Shown piece by piece: positions 54,803 to 62,868 of a stretch of 64,000 nucleotides of DNA. Every line of letters begins with the position of its first letter. The stretch's first letter is position 1. The notes beneath the pieces were generated by a model that was not told the origin of the DNA, ran no database searches, and worked only from the letters and a program-made list of their open reading frames with translations. Position numbers and translations under genes: made by a program. The stretch comes from Streptomyces avidinii (GTDB lineage: Bacteria > Actinomycetota > Actinomycetes > Streptomycetales > Streptomycetaceae), in assembly GCF_014650695.1 (NCBI RefSeq), contig NZ_BMVL01000004.1, forward strand, positions 484,043 through 548,042. The letters are read 5' to 3'.

Positions 54803-54991
54803 TCACTGGCCGGCCGCCTGAACGTTGGCGGCGGCGGTCGTGAACTCGCGGCCGTCCGACTTCCTGATGTACGCGATGTCCGTGACGCCCTCGGCGATGA
54901 CGGCCATGAGCTCGCCCTCGACGCCGGACGCGATGTCCCGAACTCGTATACGGAGCAGTCCGTGAGGCTGGTACTCGTACACCTCATCCAT
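54803..54991 (-). CDS. Small protein, 62 aa
   Basis: MDEVYEYQPHGLLRIRVRDIAS..., 62 aa, compact with alternating hydrophobic residues (a small beta-rich fold), no signal or membrane part. It overlaps the 54-aa gene by eight bases, so they are translated together. Its neighbour is an XRE-TPR regulator with repeated promoter motifs. Function unknown. Confidence 0.6.
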   Translation of the reverse strand: MDEVYEYQPHGLLRIRVRDIASGVEGELMAVIAEGVTDIAYIRKSDGREFTTAAANVQAAGQ

Positions 54992-55148
54992 CGGACGCAT
55001 CCTCGTCAGTAGCGCCGTTGAAGCGCTCCCAGCCGACCTGCGCACGGTCGAGAAGGTCGGAACCGGGCTGGTGCACCGCGGCGAAGCCGACGCCCGGACT
55101 GTCCGGGGTATCGAGGCTCCAAACGCCGCGCGGGGTGGGGCTCGTCAC
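54984..55148 (-). CDS. Small peptide, 54 aa
   Basis: 54 aa from GTG 55148 (ribosome site GGGAGC five bases before). Sequence begins VTSPTPRGVWSLDTPDSPG and is rich in Asp, Gly and Pro, with no hydrophobic core, so it is likely unstructured or a precursor-like peptide. It is divergent from the XRE-TPR gene, with the GGACTTCT repeats between. First gene of a run of two or three tiny genes. Function unknown. Confidence 0.6.
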   Translation of the reverse strand: MTSPTPRGVWSLDTPDSPGVGFAAVHQPGSDLLDRAQVGWERFNGATDEDASDG

Positions 55149-55198
55149 GGGGTGCTCCCTACCGTCGTCATCGGGTGATGTGCCAAGACTGGACCCGT

Positions 55199-55255
55199 AG
55201 AAGTCTCTTGGTAAGGACTTCTCAGGGACTTCTGACGACACAGAAAAGGACTTCT
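55199..55255. promoter_or_regulatory. Helically phased GGACTTCT repeats
   Basis: GGACTTCT occurs at 55215-55222, 55226-55233 and 55248-55255, spaced 11 and 22 bases, exactly one and two DNA turns; an inverted AGAAGTC is at 55199-55205. They lie in the divergent gap between the 54-aa peptide gene and the XRE-TPR gene, before the -10-like TATACA. Likely operator array for the XRE-TPR protein. Confidence 0.75.
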
Positions 55256-55337
55256 ATACACCCGAGTTGGTGAATCGTGGCAACTGTGGCGACTTCCTGA
55301 GACAGTGACACCATCCTTTACGCACAAGGAGGTTGCT

Positions 55338-56564
55338 ATGCCACGTATCGTCGGCAACACACGCCTACGGGCAGCCCGCGCGGCCGCCGGATACCGGTCA
55401 CAACAAGCTCTCGTCGACGCCCTCGCCCACAACGGCGTGCACGTCAGCCTCAAGCAGGTCCAGCGCTGGGAATCCGAAACCCCGCCCTGGCCCTACCCCG
55501 ACGCCCGCCGTGTCCTCCAACTGCTCCTGAACCAGACCATGGAGCAACTCGGCTTCGAGTCGCCCACCGGGGGCGTCGAACCCGGGCCGCCCGCCACGCA
55601 GCTCGCTCCGCCCGCACGCACTGCGATCCGCACCCCGAGCCTCATGCAACCCGCCACAGCGACAACGGACTACTTCGCGGTCACCCGAGCCCACCGGCAC
55701 CTCTATTGGAGTGTCGCCCCGGCCGTACTGCACCCAGCCGTCACCGCGCACGCAGGCCTCGGAGAGGCGCTGCTCCCGGGGACGGCAGGACAGACCCGCC
55801 AGACCCTCGCGGCAGCCCTCGCGGAAAGCCACCTGCTCGGCGGGCGGATCGAGTTCTTCGACCAGCGCGCCCCCGAACGCGCGCGAGACACCTGGGTCCA
55901 GGCCCTGCAAGCCGCAGGCGAGGCCGACGACCCGCTGCTCGGCAGCGCGATCCTGGCGCACATGGCCTTCGTACCCGGATGGGCCGGAGACCAGCCGGCC
56001 GCCGCGGAGCGAATGGTCGCGGCCCGTACCTACGCCAGGCGTGCCCCGGCGTCCGCCGAGTTCCTGGCCTGGCTGGACGCGGTGGAGGCCGAGTGCGAGA
56101 CCCGCTGCGGTAACGAACGGACCGCGCTGAACCTGATCGCGCACGGCGAGGACGTCCTGGCGGCAGGCAGCACGCACCCCAACCCCGAGTGGATGGACTG
56201 GTTCTCGCCGATTCGGCTGGCCGCGTTCAAGGGGAACACCGAGCTGTCGGCCGGGCGCCTGCCGCAGGCCCGGGAAACCCTGCTCCATGTCCTCGCGGAG
56301 CTGCCCGCTGACGCGGACAAGCAGCGCACCGTGGTCCTCGGCGACCTCGGTGCGGTCGAGGCCGCCGCGGGCCGGCCGGAGGACGCCGCGGCGTACGCGC
56401 TGCGAGCCCTGGAGCTGTTGGAGGCGCACTGGTACGCGACCGGACTGGAGCGGGTCCGCGAGGTGCGGCGCGCGCTCGTGCCGTGGCAGCACGAGCAGTA
56501 CGTCCGCGACCTCGACGACCGGCTGTACGGGTGGGGAGCGGTGGTCAGCGCTCTCGCGCGTTGA
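55338..56564 (+). CDS. XRE regulator with TPR-like domain
   Basis: 408 aa. An N-terminal helix-turn-helix (RLRAARAAAGYRSQQALVDALAHNGVHVSLKQVQRWESETPPWPYPDARRVLQLLL, about 8-65) is followed by a long helical part from about 115 to 400 that looks like TPR repeats. This is the layout of regulators that bind peptides or small partners (RRNPP-like in shape). ATG 55338 has the perfect ribosome site AAGGAGG. Its 3' end overlaps the convergent HAD gene by 20 bases. With the divergent tiny genes it may form a peptide-sensing switch; that is inference. Confidence 0.8.
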   Translation: MPRIVGNTRLRAARAAAGYRSQQALVDALAHNGVHVSLKQVQRWESETPPWPYPDARRVLQLLLNQTMEQLGFESPTGGVEPGPPATQLAPPARTAIRTPSLMQPATATTDYFAVTRAHRHLYWSVAPAVLHPAVTAHAGLGEALLPGTAGQTRQTLAAALAESHLLGGRIEFFDQRAPERARDTWVQALQAAGEADDPLLGSAILAHMAFVPGWAGDQPAAAERMVAARTYARRAPASAEFLAWLDAVEAECETRCGNERTALNLIAHGEDVLAAGSTHPNPEWMDWFSPIRLAAFKGNTELSAGRLPQARETLLHVLAELPADADKQRTVVLGDLGAVEAAAGRPEDAAAYALRALELLEAHWYATGLERVREVRRALVPWQHEQYVRDLDDRLYGWGAVVSALAR

Positions 56565-57210
56565 AGTCGGCGATCCGGGTGGGCAGCTCCGCGAGGGACT
56601 CGACCCGGAACGTCGGCAGCTCGCGGGCCTCGGGGGTGTCCCACTGGATCGTTGCCCACGGACCCCGACGGATGAGTGCGGTGTGCATCCCCGCGGCAGC
56701 TCCGGGGCGCAGGTCGTTGTCGACCCGGTCGCCGACGTAGAGGATCTCGGACGGCTCGGCCGGGACGACCGAGGCGACCCGCTCGAAGAAGGCCGGGTCA
56801 GGCTTCGAGGCACCCCAGTCGTCCGAGGTGCCGATGAGGTCGACGTCCTTCGTGAAAAGCTCCCGCAGGATCCCGCCGGCCCGCACGGTCTGGTTCCCGG
56901 CGATACCGAGCCACAGGCCGGCCTCGCGGAGTGCGGCGAGGGCGGGCCGGACGTCCGGGTAGAGGTCGCTCTCGTCGAAGTGCTCGGGCCGGCCCGCCGC
57001 GACGCGGGCCTCGCGCTCGGCGGTCAGGTCGAAGCCCGGCTTGAAGGGCTGGAACACCTCGCGGTAGTCGCGGCCCTGGGCGATGACGGCGCCGAACATC
57101 GCAGCGAAGGTGTGGCGGGGGACACCGAGCCAGTCGGCCCACGTGCCGTACTCGCGGGTCTCGTCCACCAGGCACTCGCCGACGTCGAAAACTACAGCGC
57201 GAATCGTCAT
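56545..57210 (-). CDS. HAD-family hydrolase
   Basis: 221 aa. Motif I is FDVGECLVDE with nucleophile Asp9; the second acid is replaced by Gly, as in many phosphoglycolate or haloacid dehalogenase relatives of this group. Motif II is GIAGN, and motif IV is YVGDRVDND with a Lys in ASKPDPAFF. Likely a small-molecule phosphatase or dehalogenase. Convergent with the XRE-TPR gene, sharing 20 bases. Confidence 0.88.
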   Translation of the reverse strand: MTIRAVVFDVGECLVDETREYGTWADWLGVPRHTFAAMFGAVIAQGRDYREVFQPFKPGFDLTAEREARVAAGRPEHFDESDLYPDVRPALAALREAGLWLGIAGNQTVRAGGILRELFTKDVDLIGTSDDWGASKPDPAFFERVASVVPAEPSEILYVGDRVDNDLRPGAAAGMHTALIRRGPWATIQWDTPEARELPTFRVESLAELPTRIADFNARER

Positions 57211-57350
57211 GCGGGCAGCCTAGTCACCAGGCCTGGACGCACAAAAGCGCTCCATCCCGACTCCGAAGGGCCGGAAGGGGGCGCAGCGCTGTTCAGGCAG
57301 TGAAGCCGGGCCGGATCGCGTACCGTGTGCGGTCTCCCAAGGGCGCTGAA

Positions 57351-57579
57351 ATGGCAGAACATCAAGAGCCGGACTGGGCGCGCGGACTGACCGCCATCGC
57401 CGTGCTCCTCCTCATCGTCGGCTTCTTCGTCGGATTCCTGGATCATGCTCGTCGGCGGGCTGCTGCTCCTCTTCGTGGGCGTCGCCACCGCCAACCAACG
57501 GCGGGCCGACGGCAAGCCCCCGGAGACGCTCCTGAACCCCGGAGACCGGCCCTGGCGGCAAGTCGACGACCAGAACTAG
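57351..57579 (+). pseudogene. Small two-helix membrane protein, frameshifted
   Basis: ATG 57351 opens MAEHQEPDWARGLTAIAVLLLIVGFFVGFL, one membrane helix. The next frame continues from about 57440 with IMLVGGLLLLFVGVATAN, a second helix, and ends QVDDQN at 57579. One missing base near 57440 would join them into a protein of about 75 aa. Either a real mutation or a sequencing error. No family is known to me. Confidence 0.5.
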
Positions 57580-57724
57580 GCCTGCCGGGCCTCCGGCGCG
57601 GCAAGAGCCTGCCCGCGACCGGGGGCAAGCGGTTCGGCCACGTCTCGTACCCCGGCGCGTCCCGGACGGCCAACAGCGGGACGCGCGTGCAGGAGGAGCG
57701 CTGTGAAGTCGACCCGGACCTGGG

Positions 57725-57756
57725 CGAGAGCGCGTGAACCGGGTCGCCCCGGTGCG
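57725..57756. repeat. Direct repeat copy 2 (before sphingomyelinase terminator)
   Basis: Copy of the 17+10-base motif at 54494 with the same spacing (27 of 32 bases equal). Together the copies bracket the 3.2-kb block of tiny genes, XRE-TPR, HAD and small membrane gene. Confidence 0.5.
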
Positions 57757-57787
57757 GCGAGCGGGATCTCCGCCCACCGCACCGGGG
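57747..57787 (-). terminator. Terminator after sphingomyelinase-like gene
   Basis: CCCCGGTGCGG (57747-57757) pairs with CCGCACCGGGG (57777-57787), 19-base loop, 16 bases beyond the minus-strand stop. Confidence 0.7.
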
Positions 57788-57802
57788 TTCTGCCGGCAGG
57801 GC

Positions 57803-58807
57803 CTAGCGTCCGATCAGCGGGTAGTGGTCGGAGAGGTTGTTGTAGGTGTAGGAGGTGCCCCAGCTGGAGACCGTCCAGGGCGCCGACTGCTCCTTGACGA
57901 CGTTGTTCTCCCAGCCCGCCGGGCGGACGTTGCCCTTGCGGTAGAGGACGTAGTCCAGGTCCTCGCGCGGGTCGGTCGGGTAGCGGTAGTTCGCTATCGA
58001 GTTCAGCGCGGTGTCGAAGGAGTACGGGTGCCCGGTGCGGCTGTCGGAGCCGGCCAGGTCGGCGTTGGCCAGCAGGCTCGCGTACTCGGGGGTGCGCGAG
58101 TCGACGTTGAGGTCGCCCGCCACGATGACCTGCTCGTTCGCCGGGATGTTCTTGCCGTCCAGGAAGGCGTCGACGGCCCGGAACTGACGGGCGCGCATCT
58201 CCGCGGCCTCGCCCGCGCCACAGCCGGGGTCGGTGGACTGGGCGTGCGTGCCGACCACGTGTACCTTGGCGCCGTTCACGTTCAGCACGATGTAGGCGAA
58301 GCCCTTGTTGGACCACCAGTCGGCGCCGCAGGCGTCCTTGTAGACGACCTGCTCCTTGCGGACGATCGGCCACTTGCTGAGGACGGTGACACCGCCGTCC
58401 TCCGGGGTGGTGGAGGAGTAGGCGCCGCCCGTGGCGTCCCAGCCGCTCTTGCTGCGGCCGACGACCGGGGTCTGGTACGGGTACTGCGCGGCGGAATTCG
58501 CCTTCAGTGCGTCCGAGGCGCTGTTGTCGAAGGCCTCCTGGAGCACGACCACGTCGTGGCCCTGGTAGAAGGACGCCTTGGGGATCTCGGCGGCCCGGTG
58601 GTCCTGGCCCCAGTTCGGGTACAGGTTCTTGCTCATCAGGAACACGTTGTACGACAGGACGCTGAGCCGCGGGGCGGCGGCGGTCTCCGCGGCCGTGGCG
58701 GCAGGCGCGGTGGTGGCGGCCAGCGCGCCTGCGGCGACCGCGGCGACGGCCGTGGCGGCGGCGCGGCGCGAGCGGGGCGTGGAAAGCAGCATCAAGGTCT
58801 CCGTCAT
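57803..58807 (-). CDS. Secreted sphingomyelinase C-like phosphodiesterase
   Basis: 334 aa with a signal peptide of about 40 residues (RRAAATAVAAVAAGALAATTAPAATA). The DNase I-like fold motifs are intact: LSYNVFLM, VVVLQEAFDN (catalytic Glu), GTHAQSTD, AGDLNVDSR and SDHYPLIG at the C-terminus. The family includes bacterial sphingomyelinase C that releases ceramide. A general nuclease or phosphatase of the same fold is the alternative. Exported. ATG 58807. No operon partners. Confidence 0.87.
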   Translation of the reverse strand: MTETLMLLSTPRSRRAAATAVAAVAAGALAATTAPAATAAETAAAPRLSVLSYNVFLMSKNLYPNWGQDHRAAEIPKASFYQGHDVVVLQEAFDNSASDALKANSAAQYPYQTPVVGRSKSGWDATGGAYSSTTPEDGGVTVLSKWPIVRKEQVVYKDACGADWWSNKGFAYIVLNVNGAKVHVVGTHAQSTDPGCGAGEAAEMRARQFRAVDAFLDGKNIPANEQVIVAGDLNVDSRTPEYASLLANADLAGSDSRTGHPYSFDTALNSIANYRYPTDPREDLDYVLYRKGNVRPAGWENNVVKEQSAPWTVSSWGTSYTYNNLSDHYPLIGR

Positions 58808-58922
58808 TCCTGCGGGGGATGATCGACGCCGTCATACAAGCAGCAGCAGTTACCTCTGGGTAACACCCGTGCAGAGACTTTCTGTCCGTGAGACGGCCGT
58901 CCGGTGCTCGCATACTTGTCAT

Positions 58923-59819
58923 ATGACGAAGACGGACTCCGCACACCCCGCCGGACCTGCGGCCGCACGCCGCAACGACCCCGCGCCGCCCCCGCCGGGC
59001 GGGGTGCTGTGGACGATCGCCGGCGACGTCCGCGCCCTGTTGATGCTGCCCGCCGCCTTCACCATGCAGGTGGCGCACCCGGCGATCGCGGCCGGCGTCG
59101 ACCAGTACTCCGTCTTCCGCACCGACCCCTGGGGTCGCGGCGAGCGGTCCCTGCGCTCGGTCCAGCTCTGGGTGTACGGCGGGGAGGAGGCCGCGGAGGA
59201 GGGCCGCCGGGTCCGCCGCCTGCACAAGGACATCCAGGGCACCGACACCCGCGGCCGCCGTTACCACTCCCTCGACCCCGCCTGCTACTCCTGGGTGCAC
59301 GCCACCGGCTTCCCGGTCTACCTCTACGCCGGGCGCTACCTGCTGCGCTGCTTCACACCCGCCCAGGAGCGGCAGCTCTACCGGGAGTGGCTCCAGGTGG
59401 GCCGGATCCTGGGCCTGCACGACCGGGACATGCCGCAGAGCATCGAGGAGTACTGGACCTACTGGGGCCGGATGCTCGCCGAGGAGATCGAGCCCACCGC
59501 GGTCGCCCGCGAGCTGGTCGCCACCGATGTCCGGCTGCCCCGTCCGGAGGCCGGCTCGCCCGCCGTGCGCCTGCTGCTGCGGCTGACCTGGCCGGTGCTG
59601 CGGGCGGCGTTCCTGCGCCTGCGGGCCTTCGTCAGCGTCGGCTACATGCCGCCGGAGGCCCGCGCGGCGATCGGGCTGGAGTGGAGCCCGGCCCAGGAGC
59701 GCAGGCTCCGGCGGTTCAGCACGGCCGTACGGCTCCTCGTACCGCTGCTGCCGGAGCGCCTGCGCTACCTGCCGATCGCCTACCGGGCGCGGGCCGCGTG
59801 GCGTGCCGGAGGCCACTGA
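58923..59819 (+). CDS. MpaB-type oxygenase (DUF2236)
   Basis: 298 aa. Matches the MpaB/rubber-oxygenase-like family, including FTMQVAHPAIAAGV, VYGGEEAAEEGRRVRRLHKDIQG and ALDPACYSWVHATG-like text with the His residues expected to bind haem (HPA, HK and WVHA). Named after the mycophenolic acid side-chain cleaving enzyme; the substrate here is unknown. A CATACT hexamer ends six bases before the ATG, and there is no ribosome site, so the message may be leaderless. Convergent with the M1 peptidase. Confidence 0.83.
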   Translation: MTKTDSAHPAGPAAARRNDPAPPPPGGVLWTIAGDVRALLMLPAAFTMQVAHPAIAAGVDQYSVFRTDPWGRGERSLRSVQLWVYGGEEAAEEGRRVRRLHKDIQGTDTRGRRYHSLDPACYSWVHATGFPVYLYAGRYLLRCFTPAQERQLYREWLQVGRILGLHDRDMPQSIEEYWTYWGRMLAEEIEPTAVARELVATDVRLPRPEAGSPAVRLLLRLTWPVLRAAFLRLRAFVSVGYMPPEARAAIGLEWSPAQERRLRRFSTAVRLLVPLLPERLRYLPIAYRARAAWRAGGH

Positions 59820-59820
59820 C

Positions 59821-59878
59821 GGCCCCGGGGCGCACGGGCCCCGCCGGATGCGGGAGCCCGTGTGCGGGGCGCGGGGCC
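59821..59878. terminator. Bidirectional terminator between MpaB and M1 genes
   Basis: Arms GGCCCC/GGGGCC outside and GCACGGGC/GCCCGTGTGC inside fill most of the 68-bp gap between the two convergent stops. Confidence 0.6.
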
Positions 59879-59887
59879 CGTACCGAC

Positions 59888-61435
59888 TCAGTGCCGGTGG
59901 CCGGGCCCTGAGCCGTGCTCGGTGTCGTGGATCGTGTTGGTCTCCGCGATCTTCTTCCAGGACTTGGGCTCCGCGGCCGGCTTCGTCAAGGCGGACTGCT
60001 CCAGCGAGCGGGCCGTGGGCTTGGCCGCCGCAGGGTTCAGCGCCGAAGCCGCCGGCTTGCCGGGGGTGTAGAGCCAGGTCTCGAAGAGCTGGGCGAGGGG
60101 CTTCTTCGAGACCTTCTCGGCGTACCGGACGAAGTCACCGACCTTGGCGTTGCCGTAGGCCCGCTCGGTCGGCCAGCCCTTCAGGATCTGGAAGAACTTC
60201 TCGTCGCCGATCTCGTTGCGCAGCGCCTGCAGGGCGATGGCGCCGCGGTCGTAGACGGCCCCGTGGAACTGGTTGTCCGGACCCGGGTCACCCGGCTTGA
60301 CCTGCCAGAACGCATCCTCGGCCGGGCGCAGGGCGTAGGCCCAGTCGGCGAGCTCCTGCGCCGTGCCCTCGCCCTCCTTCTCCGACCACAGCCACTGGCT
60401 GTAGCGGGCGAAGCCCTCGTTGATCCAGATGTCCTTCCAGCCGTCGACGGACACGCTGTCGCCGTACCACTGGTGCGCCAGCTCGTGCACCACCACCGAG
60501 ACGTTGGCGCCGTTGCGGAACTGGCCCGGGCCGTAGAACGGCCGCGTCTGGGTCTCCAGGGCGAAGCCGGCGGTCACGTTCGGCACGTAGCCGCCCAGCG
60601 CGTTGAAGGGGTACGGCCCGAAGACCCCCTCCAGCCACTCGGCGACCTCGCCGGTGCGCTCCACGCTCGCGCGCGCCGCGCCCGCGTTGTCGCCGAGGTC
60701 CTTGCTGTACGCGTTGAGGATCGGCAGCCCGCTCGCCGTCGTGTCGGTGGTGATGTCGAACTTGCCGACGGCGAGCGTGGCGAGGTAGGTGGCCTGGGGC
60801 TTGTTGGAGCGCCAGTTGTAGCGGGTCCAGCCGAGGCGCGAGGTCTGGGACTGCAGGACGCCGTTGCTGATCGCCTGGGTGCCGTCGGGCACGTTGATCG
60901 AGACGTCGAAGGTGGCCTTGTCCAGCGGGTGGTCGTTGCTGGGGAACCACCAGACCGCCGAGTCGGGCTCCTGCGCCGCCACCCCGCCGTCGGGCGTGCG
61001 CTGCCAGGCCGTCCAGCCGTCGACCTTCAGCTCGGAGGGCTTGCCCGCGTACTTGACGACGACGGACAGCGGGGTGTTGCGCGCCAGCGCCTTCGCCGGG
61101 GTGACCTCCAGCTCGTGGGAGCCGGAGGTGGCGAACTTCGCCTTGACCCCGTTGACGCGGATCTCGCTGACCTGGAGGCCGAAGTCGAGGTTGAAGCGGG
61201 ACAGGTCCTGCTTGGCGGTGGCCAGCAGCGTGGCCGTGCCTTCGAGCAGGTCCGTCTTCGGCTGGTACTGCAGGCGCAGGTCGTAGTGCGACACGTCGTA
61301 ACCGCCGTTGCCGCTGGCCGGGTAGTAGGGATCGCCGACACCCGGGGCGCCCGGACCGGCACTCGCCGCCGACGCCGGGATCACCAGCAGGAGGGAAGCG
61401 GCGAGGACGCTCGGGGCGATGACTTTGCGGTGCAC
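59888..61435 (-). CDS. Secreted M1 family zinc aminopeptidase
   Basis: 515 aa with a signal peptide (IAPSVLAASLLLVIPASAASA). The zinc site is HELAHQWYGD (His317, Glu318, His321) with the third ligand Glu340 in WINEGFA, the correct HExxHx18E spacing. The usual GxMEN exopeptidase loop reads TAGFALETQTRPF, so the standard Asn is not obvious. The end is Gly/His-rich (HGSGPGHRH). It removes N-terminal residues from peptides outside the cell. GTG 61435 has GGAG seven bases upstream; the longer frame to 61510 lacks one. Confidence 0.88.
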   Translation of the reverse strand: MHRKVIAPSVLAASLLLVIPASAASAGPGAPGVGDPYYPASGNGGYDVSHYDLRLQYQPKTDLLEGTATLLATAKQDLSRFNLDFGLQVSEIRVNGVKAKFATSGSHELEVTPAKALARNTPLSVVVKYAGKPSELKVDGWTAWQRTPDGGVAAQEPDSAVWWFPSNDHPLDKATFDVSINVPDGTQAISNGVLQSQTSRLGWTRYNWRSNKPQATYLATLAVGKFDITTDTTASGLPILNAYSKDLGDNAGAARASVERTGEVAEWLEGVFGPYPFNALGGYVPNVTAGFALETQTRPFYGPGQFRNGANVSVVVHELAHQWYGDSVSVDGWKDIWINEGFARYSQWLWSEKEGEGTAQELADWAYALRPAEDAFWQVKPGDPGPDNQFHGAVYDRGAIALQALRNEIGDEKFFQILKGWPTERAYGNAKVGDFVRYAEKVSKKPLAQLFETWLYTPGKPAASALNPAAAKPTARSLEQSALTKPAAEPKSWKKIAETNTIHDTEHGSGPGHRH

Positions 61436-61910
61436 GAATGGCTCCAAGTGGTAGGGGAGACAGATCGGTTCACAGAGTGGTTCAAGGCCTTGTCGCTCGA
61501 CCGTATTCACCCGTGGCGGCTCAGGTCATGTCCATGGCCCCTGCTGTCACACGATCGCCATTCGGCCGTCACGGGCCGACGGCCGGCGCGGCCCCGGAGC
61601 CGGTGGCACCGGACGCCGGGCGGCCCCCGCGGGCGGCCCGGGAGCCCGGGCCCGGTCCCGTGGCCTGCGGCGCAACCCCGGGCCCGACGCCCCGGATGCC
61701 TTGGCGGGCCCGCTGCGGCCCGATGCGCCGGAGCCGGGGAACACCGAGCCGGCAGCCCCACCCGCCCGCGCGGATCGGCCGAATCGAGCCGGGTCCGGCT
61801 GCCTCCGGGGCGGCGTTGTCCTGCGATCCACCTGCCCGGGCCCGGGGTGAGACCCGTACCACCGGCCGCCGCCCTACCCGGCATACCGAACAGTCGGTAA
61901 CCTCCCGTGC
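61436..61910. other. 475-bp gap between M1 peptidase and SCO6745-type gene
   Basis: Very GC-rich (many CCCGGG and GGCCGG words) with reading frames on both strands that encode only Pro/Arg/Ala/Gly strings. I see no gene. It holds the M1 promoter on the left and a clear palindrome just before the next ATG (61884-61899). Confidence 0.6.
61884..61899. promoter_or_regulatory. Palindrome TACCGA-ACAG-TCGGTA
   Basis: Perfect six-base arms with a four-base centre, ending 11 bases before the ATG of the SCO6745-type gene. The ACCGANNNNTCGGT shape is common for TetR-family operators. No tetR gene is adjacent. Confidence 0.65.
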
Positions 61911-62774
61911 ATGACGCTTCCCCTGCTCGCTGCCCGTCGCTGTTGGCATGCTGCGATCAACCCGCTGCACGCGACGATCTACTTCTCGCCGGATCTCGCC
62001 AAGGAGCTCGCGGCCCTCGGCGTCACCGACCCGGTCGCCGTCAATCTCGCCAGTCGCGCCGCCGCCATGGGCGCCGTCGGCCCCGGCACGGTGACCGCCA
62101 CCTTCTACAACTACCGTCACGACCTGCTCGCCCGGCACCTCCCGGCCGTGTGGGACACCGTGACGCCCGAGCAGGTCCTCGCCGCCAGGCTGCGGGCCGC
62201 GGACAGCACCCTGCGCCGGCTGCTCGGGCCCGAGACCGTCGAGTCGCCGGAGCTGGCCGAAGCCGCGGATCTGGCCATGCGCGCCACCGAGGCCTGTACC
62301 CGCCACGCCCGCACGCTGTACGCGGCCCACGCCGACCTGCCGGTACCCGAGGCCCCGCACCTGCGCCTGTGGCACGCCACCACCCTGCTGCGCGAGCACC
62401 GCGGCGACGGCCACCTGGCCGCCCTGCTCCTCGCGGCCCTGGACCCGGTGGAGGCCCTGGTCAGCCACACCGCCACCGGCCGCGGCATGACCGCGAAGTG
62501 GATCAAGGCCATCCGCGGTTGGGAGCAGTCCGACCTGGACGCCGCGACCGGCCGGCTGCGCGAGCGCGGGATCCTCGACGCGGACGGCGAGCTCACCGAG
62601 GAGGGCAAGGCCGTGCGCGAGCGCCTGGAGGCCGAGACCGACCGCCTCGACGCTGCCCCGTACGAGCACCTCGGCGAGCAGGGCCTGGCCCGTCTCGCGG
62701 AACTCGGCAGCGGCTTCGTGACCAAGGCGATCGGCGCCGGGGCCTTCCCGCGGGACCTCTTCGGCCGGGCCTGA
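61911..62774 (+). CDS. SCO6745-type helical protein
   Basis: 287 aa, almost all helical, no signal. The sequence pattern (AINPLHATIYFSPD, FYNYRHDLLARHLPAVWD, LWHATTLLREHRGDGHLAALL, HTATG) matches the actinobacterial family called SCO6745. Members resemble MarR/helical ligand-binding folds in parts (a winged-helix-like region near 190-230) and have no known function. The palindrome overlapping its promoter suggests tight repression. Confidence 0.75.
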   Translation: MTLPLLAARRCWHAAINPLHATIYFSPDLAKELAALGVTDPVAVNLASRAAAMGAVGPGTVTATFYNYRHDLLARHLPAVWDTVTPEQVLAARLRAADSTLRRLLGPETVESPELAEAADLAMRATEACTRHARTLYAAHADLPVPEAPHLRLWHATTLLREHRGDGHLAALLLAALDPVEALVSHTATGRGMTAKWIKAIRGWEQSDLDAATGRLRERGILDADGELTEEGKAVRERLEAETDRLDAAPYEHLGEQGLARLAELGSGFVTKAIGAGAFPRDLFGRA

Positions 62775-62868
62775 CCGCGGGCAACGGGCAGGGTTCCCGC
62801 CGTCCGTCACCGCCACCTGCCACAATTGGCAGCCTTCCAGTGCAAACGAAGGCAGGCGGGACCCGATC

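Noticed and set aside
57703..57897. 64-codon plus-strand frame with a good AGGAGG site
   Set aside because: It runs through the terminator hairpin and antisense into the sphingomyelinase-like gene; its text is Arg/Ser/Pro-rich and of shadow type.
61438..61914. 158-codon frame in the gap after the M1 peptidase
   Set aside because: Pro/Arg/Gly-rich, no ribosome site, overlapping equally long frames on the other strand.
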